DNA of 64,000 nt. It comes from Cloeon dipterum (taxonomy: Eukaryota > Arthropoda > Insecta > Ephemeroptera > Baetidae). The translations under genes and the position numbers were made by a program. The notes under the pieces are model-generated. The model ran no database searches. It was not told the origin of the DNA and saw only the letters and a program-made list of their open reading frames with translations. The first letter of the stretch is position 1, and each line of letters begins with the position of its first letter. The stretch is taken from positions 7,878,545 through 7,942,544 of the forward strand of contig NC_088790.1 of the NCBI RefSeq assembly GCF_949628265.1, given 5' to 3'. This document shows positions 1 to 12,900 of this stretch, piece after piece.

Positions 1-3000
1 AAACGGCCAATTCTGCAATCTAGATGGGAGCTTGTAAAATTGTGGAAAGCTCATTGTCAGAGATTGCTTCCTACAAAGGACCTTTTGAACATGCACCGCA
101 TTCGTAATTTAGGTAATTTAAGGAAATGCCTTCATTTTCTAGATTTTTAGAATAGAGAAACTTGATAAATCCTTGTTTTATTCTTGGAAAAAGTTTGATT
201 GGTATTTTATCGAGCACGGAAGTTGTATAGAACAATGAGAGCAGACAAATTAAATATTCACTGCGTAAAGCCACGTTTGCTGCTTGAGACAAAGTCAAGT
301 TGGGCTAGCTGTGTAAGAGTCATCTTAAAAGGAACTCGGGAATTGTTATGATCCCTTTATCAAAATCTCCAGTCGTTTCGCTAATTCCCTCTGTATCCTG
401 CAATAGGGTATTACGACGCCATGCCCTACTGAGTCCTTAGCGTGTTTAGATTAAATAAAAATAACTCGACTCCTTTGTGAGAACTGATATAGCTTAATGG
501 TTTTTAAAAGTTGGATTGGCGGGGATATTTTTTGCACGTTGAGTTTCTTAAAGAGGTTAATTATTATTTTCAAAAGTGTTCATATTACGACCGACAAAAA
601 TTCTACTATAATTTAAACATAACATTTTTGTACCTGTTAATACCCGTTGTTAATCATAAAGTTGAGAAATTCTCACAAAGCAACGTGTGAGAAAGGGCGA
701 TACCCCTGATAAAAAAAAACTTAATTAGGACTCCACCCATAGGAGGACAAAGCCGGCGTGAGCTTGTACGAAATAAAAAGTTTGCGTGCCACGAAAATCA
801 CAACTTGCTGTCGCCTTGCAGAGGGATGCAAACTGTTCCGCAGTGCAGTACTTCGGTGCGGGTGGCATAACCTTTCACGATACTGAAACTAATGTCTTTA
901 AACTGTATGCAACTCTATTGTTTTAAATTTTACGAGCAGTCCTGTTTCGTTCTTAAGTGTTGTTTATTTTTTTAATTTAAAATTCAGAACGTATGCATTT
1001 CGCGCGTGTTAAATAATGGCTCCCTTCTGATTTTTGTAACCATAATACAGGGGTGTGGAATGTGGAAATACGCTGGGACAATTAGTGAGACTTTTATAAG
1101 CTGGAATGGTGCGTCATTAAATGGTGCGGAAAATAATATGAATTCCTGGGTTTTTTACACGAATGACGTCACTTTGTGAAATCTCCTTCACTTCTACTGT
1201 TTGCTGACTATTATTGAATTCCAAATGTGCTAGTCAAACTTCAAGAAATCGGGCACAGAGCCTGCGATTCTCAATTTTTAACCGTTTTAACTCGTAAGTT
1301 TTACTCGTTTCGTCTCTTTTCGGTGATGCAGATTTTTAATATCAATGGGAAACATAAGTGCTGATTTTTTTGGTGAAAAATAGGACTGGATGGGAAAAGT
1401 TTAAATTTCTTTTGGATTCAAAGGTCTCTACTAAATTTTCCAAATAACTAGTATGAAATAATTGAAATGGTCGCTTTTCCGACGGCATTTTCTTTTCCTC
1501 TTTAAGCTCTAAACTCATCCAAATATAGTATGGGCTGACTTCAGCTTTGTTTTTCTGGACATAGTTTGCTCATATTACTGTACTTGTTTACCGCAAATTC
1601 GGCCTTCCTAAAATACTTTCAACCTGAGATAAATTCATGTATTCTTTAAACAATTTTATTTAAGCAAACATCCATTAATGAAAGGGCCTCTATTTAATTA
1701 CTCCTCTCGCTCTTTATACCTTAAAAAGGATGTTCCGACTCTCGGAAACGTGAATGTTGCATACTTGTTTTTTTTTCATTCACAACAATTTTCCATTTGC
1801 AAATGTCAGCCACCTGCGGCCGCTGATTCCGGTTCACATTGCACGCGTGCGAATCACTTTCTGTTTCTCTCCTGCTCGTTTTTTCTTTCTCCGCTCGCAT
1901 TTTTATTTACAATAAACAATCCGATTCCGCGACTTGTGCGGCTGGATTACATGAATTACGCGGTTTTGCTTCTGGCGCCCGTCGAATCAGCGCAGATCAC
2001 TCGCGATCACTCTTCGGGCGTCAAAAAACAAGAATTATCAGAGCGTGCATGAAATTTTGCGCGCGCGAACCCATTTCTGCAGGCTGTGTTTAGTAATAAT
2101 TGATCAAATCCAGAGCTTCAGCAATTGCCTTTAATTGCACTTGCTAAAATAGTGAATACTAAATGCTTCGTTTTGCGGATTCATTTTAATTTACTATTCG
2201 TGATTACTGGACGATTTAATTAATTTAGAAAGCTTGCTAAATTGATACAAATTAAAGAAATATTTTAAAACGCATCCCTCATATTCTTTAGCTTTCGCCT
2301 GAAATAAAAACAGTATAAAAGAAAGAAGTTAAGGAAATAAACAAATAATGCGGCTCTAAACCTAAAAGTGAACCTTTTGAAATGAAAATTAATATCACAC
2401 GTGTCAATTCTGTACAGCCGGCTGTTTCGTCCTCTCAGGCCTCACCATTGTTCAGTAAAACAGAATAATCCAATGCTGCAGTATTTGGTTGCAAAAAAAT
2501 TGAATAACCGATCGTTAGAAATGATTAATTGTGCTCATTGCTGAATACGATTAAGGAGAAAAAAGAGCGATGAAGTATTATTCAGAAGGTTTCATATCCG
2601 CGTAACCATTTTTTTAAATTAATTTTCCTGCTTTTTTGCTGGTTACAAAAACAAAAAAGAAATTATTTAAATAAACCGGCTGATTTTAACAATTAATTTC
2701 CGCACTCCGCATAAATTTGTGCTATTAATAGCAGCGTTGGACAGATGAATATTAATTTGCTTGTCGGGATGGGGCAATTCGTTCCGTGAGTTACTGCACA
2801 CTGGCGATTTACATTAAAACCCACAAAGCCATTCCGCACGATCGTCATGTCCGAATTTGTGCACGTGAATGGATTTGGAAGCAAAAATTTGCTAATCCCC
2901 TGCCATATCTGGTTGGCCAACAATGAGAGAAATTGACGGGAGTACAAAAGACAGACAGAATCAAGTCCCTTTCAATATACGCGATTACTCAACGAATTGA

Positions 3001-6000
3001 TTTTACTTTCCGATTCATTTCGACGGAGAGCGGCGTGGTCGTGTGTATTATTTTGGCTGATTGCCGTTTTGAAAGCAATTAGATTTATTTATTGTCATGC
3101 CGTGATTTGACAGAGGGAACGCAGCCAGCGTGACTACGCCCCGCGGAGAAGGGCGGCTCTGCTGCAACTAGTTCAGGGCTAGTGGTGCCTGCCTGCCTTT
3201 TGTCCGCGTTTTTCACGGGGTTCGCGTTGATTGCTGCACAGAGAGCAGATTTTCCACACGAGGCCCGCGGCGATTCTTTTAAAAAGTCGGATCGTGACAC
3301 CGACCAAGAACGCGGTGAGCTCTCTCTATTCAAGAATTCGGCCTGCGATTGTTACGTGCACGGCGGACACGCGAGAACACCGAGCAGGGATCCACCGTCG
3401 CTGCTGCTGACCGCACTGATGCGAGCGGGCCGCGTGGTCCTCGTCTGATTAAGAGAGCGTGCACGCGTCGATAATTATAGCCAGATCCTGACATAAATAG
3501 CGAATAACTTTTACTACTTACAAGGAATGTCTTGTTATAAGTGATTATAAAGATTCGAAGTTTTGCCAATTAGCGAGCCTGTAGAGATGTAAGCCTTGTT
3601 TTTTGTCATTTTATTTGGCTCGTTTAAAAAAAAGGAATAAATCTGAAAAATTTAAAAATGGATATAAAAATTATTGCTGATTTTATTCTGGTTCCTACGC
3701 CATTTACTGACAGTATAAATTTATCAAAGGAAAGGAAAGGAATCTGTCAATTTGTCATTTTTTAACTTCCGCGAGAGCTTTTTTCCAAAATCGCTTTTCT
3801 GCTCTGCATTTGTTCTGGAAGTAGACACAATTTCCTGCTTTTTATCATGCTAACCAAATATTTCTTGTATTTATTAAATATTTTCAACAAGAAACAATAA
3901 AGTGTTTTTTTTATATTTTTACCTAAGATTTAAAATGGAGCAAGCAAGGCACCTTGATCGTCAGCTCCAAAAACTTTCTCTATTCGCCATTATTTTAGCT
4001 CAAAGTGAAAAATTACAAACCAAAAATAACAAGAAAGTCGAAACGTGCCCCTATATCGATCCGTCTCGTCAAAGGAAGTCGTAAAAAACTTTAATATTTG
4101 AGCTTAAGATTATTTGCAATATTTTAAATTCTACAACTCAAAATACAGTGCCAATAACAATTTTAATTTTAAATCAATATGGAGGGATTTAACACGTTCT
4201 CTTTTTTTAAACATCTTATTATATCCTACAAGATAGTTAATAGATTCAGCGAGAAAATCGCCAAATCTATTGATGACATATAGAGCTACTCCAAATAATC
4301 TGCATAATCTGATTAGGAGAGAGTTGGACAGGAAACCAGTTATCGGAATATGATTACCTCGGAGAAGAAGTTAGTGACATTTTCAATAAATAAGTCGAGT
4401 CACTTTTGCTCGGATGTGCGGTCGTTAGTAGGAAAGTCTGCAGGCATCAGAAATAGAATTGGAAATTAGCCGCGTGCTGTAAAAAGAGGCGACGTGCATT
4501 TTTGTGCCTTTCTTCTTCCTTCGGCAGCGGCAACAAGCTTGCTGCTTAACCATTCGCTGACCGTAAAAAGGAGGAGAAAAATGTGAGAGTAAAAAGCACG
4601 CCGTGGTACAGAAAGAAACACGTCCTTGATACGCAACCATCACGCAGCACGTCTGTAAAATTGAATTGAAATCAAGGGAAACGCAAAGAAATTGTAATTG
4701 CGCTTTAAGAGGATATTTACAATTATTTCCCACTCTTACTTTCAGTGCAGTGATTTTATTTTATAAATTAAATATGACACAGAAAAAAGAATGCATTACA
4801 GTAAATGTATATATATGTTAATTGATTATAAAATTTCAAAAATATTTCACGGAACCTTAGTTTTAAAAATCTTTATTGGGCAGCAGTGGCTTTTATTGCG
4901 TTACACGATTTTTGTGTGATGAATTCCTTCCTTATTTTATAAATTGGGTTTCACAGAGAGGGTGATTTATGGGGTTACATGATACCTTAAAAGTATCTTT
5001 TCTATTTTTTACTATGAGAATTGAGTGAAGTCGATCTTTTTGACAGTCGCCAGTGATTCAGAATCCCCTGTAGTAAATACTGTGCTACGGATTTTCTCGC
5101 TGGTTGAGTTCTGCAATCCAGTACAAAAACTTTTATCATGAAATTAATATTTTTCATATTATTTTCTTTCGTTCAGGTTAGTTCATATTGAAAATACTAG
5201 ACAAGTTTTTTTGAGCGATATTTTTTATTACAGGTTAAAAGTTAGTGATGTACAAAGAAACGTCAGACGAAAAAAAGGTCAAAATTTTGGTTTATTCATA
5301 GATAACAGATCAAAATTGCTGCCGATCATTGCTGCTGTCGATTACGGAAAATCGACAAAGTCTTAAGTTATACATTCCACCGTTTCCAAATTGTGATAAA
5401 AAATTTGGGTTGTCCTGATGAAACTAATTGGACAAAGAAGAAATGCACCGTTGGAAACAGATTCAAGGTAATTTTGTCTTATTGGTCACAAAAATAGAAA
5501 GTAAAAACTTAAATTGTACTGCAACACCGGATTGAGCTTCCACGTGCACATGAAGATTGTGACAATAGTTTCAGTGTTTTCGTGCGCAACTACAGCTGAG
5601 AAAAAATTTCACTCACAAAGATAGACTACGGACAACAGACATGCTGGTCACTAAAGTCTGCGATAAACTACAGAAGATCTTAAGCAAAAGAAACAAAAGG
5701 TTTTGGCTGAGGCCGGGCGACTGGCTTCTGACCCAACGGAGAGTTGTGTCTTCAAGACAATCGGGCCAGGCAGCCTCAGCCGCGCGCCCTCAGCATCTAA
5801 GCATAAAAACAAGCGTGAAATGTAACGTTAACTTGGCTGGTTTGAACCGCGTTCATGAGTTTCGAAAGCATAAATTAAGTAGGGGAGGCGTCTCCCTGGA
5901 CAAAGTGGCTAAGAGCTACACGAGGTAAATAAAAAATCTGTTCTTGTTATTAAACACAACTTGAACGGTATTAAATACTGTTGATCACTTAACGCGTCTA

Positions 6001-6560
6001 CCGGGATTATGTACATTCACCTCGTTATCAATATCAACGGAAACCGAATTTGAATGTGTTTGGGGGGAAAGCCAAATGACTCGAAAATGATTTAAAAAAC
6101 CTCAGCCTTGCAATGAATGAATGGATAGATGAGATTAAAATTTCAAACTATCTCTAGTTTCCATTTTCTCCTCCAACTATGCTGCATGAAAAATATTAAC
6201 CGTTAATTTCTGACTAGCATAAAAATATTAGTCCCGAAATTTCAGCTTCCAAATATATGACTCGACCGCAACCCCCAAAATAATTTTGTACTCGCCGAAA
6301 AAGTTGCCGTTCGTGCGCGAAAAGACAGCGTTGCCACCGCATAGTGATTACATGGCCAGCAAACTCACTGATACGTCTGGGTGGCAACTCGAAACTTTGG
6401 CAGCATAACTCGCCGTTATCCGTTTGGCAAGGAACTACAACATTAGCAATGCTTGGTTACTTTCGATTACTCTTTTGTACATTGAGAAACCGGAAAAATC
6501 GAAACGTTAGTGCTACCGAGATTGCCCGTTCAAGAAAGCTGCCGAGGAGCGAAAAGTGTA
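1..6560. other. Stretch without a recognisable gene
   Basis: AT-rich DNA with scattered short open frames that have no family resemblance, no convincing splice structure and no repeat structure that I recognise. A somewhat more GC-rich island at about 3100-3450 and another at about 5640-5900 could be regulatory or part of an untranslated exon, but nothing in them is diagnostic. The right end runs into the probable 3' UTR of ash1: a minus-strand AATAAA lies at 6561-6566. Confidence 0.5.
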
Positions 6561-6926
6561 TTTATTTTAATTTATTCAACCAACTTCATCGAAAAATGGG
6601 TACCTAATGCTGTTAGATAGACATCTCTCCCGTCAGTCATGTGTCAAAAATGCGTGATTAAATCGAGGAGAGGTCAGAACTTAATTCATTGCGAGGAGGG
6701 TTCCTTCTGTTTATATATATCACAGCGCATCGTCTCAAAATTTACACTTGAGGGCTTGCAAAGAAGCGCTCGTCTTGATCGGTTTGCGGCTCTTCCTACT
6801 CCTGCGCCTCGCAGAAAGGCGGCTGGATGAAGCCGCCGGCGTCATGCTGTTTGTACTGCTGCCGGCCGCGGCCACATACGTGAAGGCCACTCCTTCACAG
6901 CAACCGCAGACCCGCTTCCGTCGTCC

Positions 6927-9900
6927 TCAAGAGCTCTGCAGCGGCGTCGGTTTCTTGCGCTGCCTCTTATTTGGCTCCAGAAGGTAGGACACGTCCAGCG
7001 GCTGCTTGCACTGCTGCTTGCCCAGCAGCTTTAGCAGCACGCCATTCAATCGGTCAATTTGAGTAGCTCTCTGAAAACAAAAACAAAAAATCGCAATGTT
7101 TTGGAAATAAATAAACAGAGCTGTCTTTCAAAATGTTTATATTAATGATTTCTTATTTCCTAAGAAAAAAGCTGAATAAAAATATAGGAACACAAAAATC
7201 AATAATATAATATTTGGTTTCCAGCCAGAGTTAAACGAATCGCTTCAGAGTTAACTAGTGTTAAATTGCAAACATTTTAGCTGAAAATATTAGTTGTGAT
7301 ACGTCATATTTATTGAACTGTTCATTTGATTCACTCAATAAATCTAGACTCACCCTCACAGCTGGGGGTACTTTGTTGGCAGCAGCATGCATCGATACCC
7401 TTTTGTGACTAGTTTTGTGGCCATCTCCTTTGCCACCACCTTCGTCTTCTCTAGTTTTGCTCTTAGACCTGGGCGCTGGACTGTTTGTTGGATGAGGCTG
7501 CAAATTGTATAATTTTATCTCCCATTCTATAATAAACTCCAGTCCAAACTTACTGTGTAAGATCTGATAGGTTTCAGCTTTGTTTCAAACAGCTCAAAAG
7601 CGTAGGGCTTCATCGAAATTTGCTTCGCACTCTTGATTGGGAGTTTGGCGAACAGGTGCGCCGTTTTGTCCACCCGAAACTCGCAAATGTACACATGCTG
7701 CTCCCGAGCACCAATTGGGCGACCCTTGCAGTAGGTCGGCAAGTCAAGCACCCAGCACTGGTCGAGGATCAGGTCGAAGGAAACCTTCTCGTACAATGGC
7801 ACCCGCATCACCTCATTTGGGAAGAAACGACGCGATGGTTCATGGAAGGTCTCGTGCGGTCGGAGATAGTGGTGACCAAAAGCATACCTCTGACCACTGG
7901 AAATAGCCAAATTTTAGCTAAAAATTCATCCTTTCCAATTTTCATTTTTTGTCTTAAGTGTTTGAAAGAAAAATTCCAGTGCCCTTACTTTTCAATGAAG
8001 AGCCTTTCTATCCTGAAAATGTCGCAATCATCAGGCATGGCGTTTTGCAACGTTTTGTATGTATGCTTCTGAGGCGGCTCTGATGGATCCGTGATGTCGT
8101 CCCTGTCAATGTCGCGGAGAACATAAACAGTGTCTCCTGCAAATTGGGTAGCCGTGAGCACTTAGCAAATCGAGTTTGTGAGACCAAACAAACCGATTCT
8201 AAGCTGCAGCTCTTCCCGCATCAGAGAAATGTAGTAGGTCTCGCCCTCTTCTGCGTATTCAGGCGAGGGGTGCATCACTATATCCCTGTTCACCGTTCGC
8301 GGGTTGCACTGCTCGCACAGGTAGTGCTCCACAGAGCTGTCTGCCTGGACGCAATCACCGTGCTGCCAGACGAGGCAGCGCTCGCATTGTATCATCAGTC
8401 CCTCATCCATGAAGAGGCCGCAGATGCAGCGGATCACATCTTCTTCGCTGTCAACGGCAGTCTTCTTGGCGCCGGGAGCATTTCTGACCCCTAAAAATGA
8501 AAATGACGGTTATTGCAACAGTTTCCCGATCATGAGCACAATCATATTTGCATAAATCTTCTGTAAGCAAAAATTATTGGCAGCTTCAAAGTTTAAAACG
8601 ACACCGTACAGTTATAAAGTTGTATTGGATTTATTTGCTTGTGACCTGCGTATGACGAAATTGGACACATAAACTAGACAGACAGACAAGTAATTTATTT
8701 TAATTTTTGTAATTTATGTTGTACGGCGTGCCAGAATTGATGATTCAGGACAACGCCAAAATTTAACAGAGCACTGAATTTAAGGATTTAGCAAATATAA
8801 TATTTCTTCTTATAAACTTCTCATTATGGTTTCAAACCCCCATTAACTCGCTCTTATGGATTGTGGGTGATATCGCGGTGTATACTGCGACGAAATTACA
8901 AACATTTAAATAAATTACTCGTCTGTCTGAATAATTTACGTGTCAAATTTCGCCACAAGCCAATGAATCCAATACAACGTTATATAATAATACGCTGTAC
9001 TTACCTGAAACAGTTTTCTTTTCAGAGTAGAACGAAGTAGGCGGCAACTCTCCCAAGATGTCCTCCAACTGCGGCATAATAGATTGCTTGGCGTCGTTGT
9101 AAATTTTGCGTAGCCTGGCGGCAACGATTCCGCGCGGCGAGGTTCTCCCGTAAAAGCCGATGTTATTGCTGAAGAGGCGGCTGAAGTCGAGGTCGAACGC
9201 TTCCACCGTTGTGTATGTGCCGCTGGTGATGTTCTTGTCAATAATGCTGAGGTCGATGGGCTCCTGGACCCTCTCGTAGTAGAGCGGCAACTTCTTCTTG
9301 GTCGGCAGGTTGAGGAAGGGCGAACACAGCTGCTCGCCCTGCTCGTTCTTGGCTGTGACCACTGCCTGGTACAGGTCCTTGAACGTGTACGCCAGCCTGG
9401 CCACCTTGTTGAGCTCAGGGTTATCCTCGGCTTGCGCGAGGCGCCGCGTACGCACCGATCGCGGTGTGGAAAGGGCGTTGAGCTGCGCAAGGAAGACGTC
9501 CGCCTTGTTTGAGGCTTGCGTTAGCTTGTTAACGGTGCCCGACGCCTCCTGCTGCTCGGTCGCGTGCTTCTTCAGCTTCTCTCGGAAGCGCTTCAGCTTC
9601 TCCAAGTTGCGGAGGAGGAAGCAGTGGTGTTCCTGCGCGAAGCATCGCTGCTGGTGCGACATGGGCTTCATCGGCGCGAACAGCTGGTTACGCATCTGCG
9701 TGTCGCTCATCTTGCCCGTCCTCTTGTGCCTGGTGCGCTTGCACTTGCGTGACTCCTTCTTCAGCCGCATGCACGAACGCCGGTCGGTCAGTGGCTGGTT
9801 CACACGTTGATACTTGCCGCCAATCACGCCCCGGCAGTTATCACTGCCGCATTTGCACGGCTGGCCTTCTGCAGCGTTGAACAGCGAAAAGTTGTAGTCG

Positions 9901-12900
9901 TAACCAAGCTCCTCGCCAGCCTCGATGTCGCGCAGCGCAAACAGCGCCATTCGGAACAGCCCGTTCACCGACCACTTCTGCATCTCGCAGTTTGGCTCAC
10001 ACGAGTGGTTCACAAAACGGCACTCGCCACCCATGCGGTGCCCGTCTATCACCAGCCCTCCATCCAGATGCAGGCAGTAGTGGTGCGTATCGTTTGCGTA
10101 CCGCGTCTCCATCCGGTTTTTAAATTCCTTCTCGCTAACAACTTCACCGACGTACTCCATAATAAAGTCTCCGTTCTTGATGGTCTTTTTCGTGCGCACG
10201 CCCCAACCTGTGAGTAACAGTAAAAATGATTTTCATAATTATATAATCCATCCCATGTCGAGGAATGTAAAATTTCCTCAAAAAAGGGAAAAGCATTACA
10301 TTTAATGAACATGAGCAAGAGAAATAAATACTACACTTTAGTAGTACTTGTGAATTAATCAACGTAAGGCGCTTCTTTAATTTTACGGTTCAATTACACA
10401 TATTTAAAATCACTAAGCCTAATCCGTAAAATAAGCACTCAATGAGTGTGAAATCTGACTGATAGGAAATTCGCAAAGTTTGCAACGACATATAAACACA
10501 CGTTTGAAGAGGGCATTAACATAACCTAATAATCTAATTCAAAATTTAAGCCAGGCAAATTTAACTTGCAATGTTTGAAAAAGATCAAGCGAAACAGGAA
10601 AAATATAATATAAGTAAATTTGAATAGTGTATTTATTTCTAGTTTCACTTTGGAAAGCAGTGATGGGGGCAATATAATTGTGAATCTTACCCTTTTCCTT
10701 TGTCATGAATTTCTCGACGCCAGGCGCCCATTCGTGCTTCTGGATTCTCTGGTTGGAGCACTTCTCCTGGCAGGGACACAACCTGGGAATGCACTCGGCG
10801 TACACTAGCTTGTTGATGCAGTCATCTCCACATCCAGCCACACCAGTCTTCTCTGGAGGCTTGCAGTTGCACGACTGGTGCGCCTCGTACATGTACGGGA
10901 TCTTCATATCATAATAAATGTTGTTGCGTATCTTCTTGTAGTTCCACGACGGCACCTCAGAGTCTCTTCCGGGCAGTTTGTTGTGCTCGTGCAGCCACCA
11001 CAGATCGTAAGGAAGCTCAAAGTCCAGTTTTCTCACGCGCAAGAACTTTCCGCTGTCGTAAGGTGGCGGTAGGAGGCCGTACTTGTGCTCTTCCTTCTTG
11101 TATGCGCAATTCCGAGCCTTGGAAAGTTCGGCGGGCGTACTCTTCTTGGTCTCTTCGCCTTTATAATACTGAGAGAAGAGACCTGCCACCAGGTACTTTT
11201 TCCTCCATCTCGGTTGTGGTTTACCTTTACTTTCGACTTCTGGTATATCAGTTTCGACACCACCGTCAGCTACGCTAGCCTTGTCGTCTTCCTTGGACGA
11301 GGCTACCACCGACAACTTCATTCGTTTCGCTGCTCGTTGACTAAGAGGCATGTTTTCCGTTGTGCTAACGCTACATGCCGCTGCTTTTCTTTTATTTGTC
11401 TTTCTTGAGGATTCCATCTGCTTTGGTTTAAGATCTTTAACTGGCTCAGGCGCTGGAACTTCCTTCTTGATCTCGGGTTTTGGCAATTCAACTTGGCCAT
11501 CACATTTCTTGGGCTTTTTCTTTTTCTTGACTGGAAAGCCAGTCCTGTTGATGGCTTTTCTTCTCTTGGCTTTTTTCTTCACAGCATTGACGGTTTTCTT
11601 CAAAATTTCTAGCTTAGCTGCCAGTTTGGGCTCCTTGGACATAAGTTTCTTGCTCTTAGTTTTGTTAATGAGGTCTTGAAGAGGCACGTCGTCCAGGTCG
11701 ATGTCCTCCTTCTCACTCTTCATCACTGAGGGGTTAACAGGTTTCTCTGTTTCCTTCTCTTCGCTGTTTGCCGGCGGTGTGTTGGTTACGGTGGCCGTGA
11801 TTTGATTGGTGGCCTTCAGAGCTGCGGCTCTTTTCGACAAGAGCGCGACTACTGGAGTGCTAGCCTGCTTCTTTGTCGACGCTTCCAACTTTTTCTTTTT
11901 GATTTCGTTGAGTGGCACATCATCGTCGTCGTTGAACCTGGATATGCAAGACTCAATAGCGTCGTCTATTGAATTCCTGCTCGATTTGGACGCTGCCGAC
12001 GACTTCTCAACCTTGGACGACGCAACTTGAGACGATGCCTGACTCATCTTGGAATTTGAAGATGGTGATTCAGCACTCTGGTCTTGAGGAGGGTCCGCAT
12101 TTGGCAATTGACTGGGCAGGTGATAATGCCGCTTTTTTAGGGGTAATCTCTGCTCATTTGGTTCAGCCCGCTTTTTAAAGGAATGTGTTAATGCAAATTA
12201 TGAAAATAATTAAAAAGTGAGTTACCTTCGGCACTTCCACTGCGCTCTTTTTTGTTTTCCTCTTGACTTTTTCTTTATTTGATGAATGGGGTGATTTTGG
12301 AGGTGGTGCCTCATTTTCAGATTCTTTATCGCTGTTTTTACTCCTCTCTGTAATTTTCCTTTTCTTGACGATCTTTCTCACTCTGAATATTAAAGGCAGT
12401 TTATTTTCGCCAGGAGCTGGCAACACCAAGTTCCTGTAAGAGTATAAATAATTAGGAATGATTTATAAAATATTCTTAGTAGTTCACATACTTTGATATT
12501 GTACAGCTTTGCAGAGAAAGAATAAGCTTCTCCAAATTCACCAAGTATTTAGGGTCTTCGTGCTTGCTATCATTTCCTTTTACATTCTTCTTTCTCTTGA
12601 ATGCAATGTTCTTTTTGGTTTTATTCAGTTTGCTCTTCTTTGGCTGATCTCTGTTGTGACTGGCTCGGTGTCCACGTTTCCTGAGTTTGCCTTTGTTTTT
12701 CAAACCTTGCAACTTCTTGTGCTTTTTGCCGCTTCTTGATCTTCTCTTAATAGGAATTTGCACTGCATCAGCAAGCGTGCCTTCGATGGTGAACGGGATG
12801 GTAAGCGCCTTTACATTCTTCTGCCTCCATCGCCTCTTTCGCGGCTGAGCATCTTTATCATTGTTCTTTTCCGATTTTTCCTCACAGACCATCTTCTTTT

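Noticed and set aside
1678-3569. Overlapping 60-124-codon frames in the left 4 kb
   Set aside because: Composition follows local AT/GC content and no frame is supported by motifs or splice sites.
6344-6987. Short plus-strand frames left of ash1
   Set aside because: No codon bias, splice structure or homology; part of this stretch is the ash1 last exon and 3' UTR on the other strand.
9298-10217. Plus-strand frames across the ash1 SET/bromodomain exon
   Set aside because: Antisense shadows of strongly conserved ash1 coding sequence.
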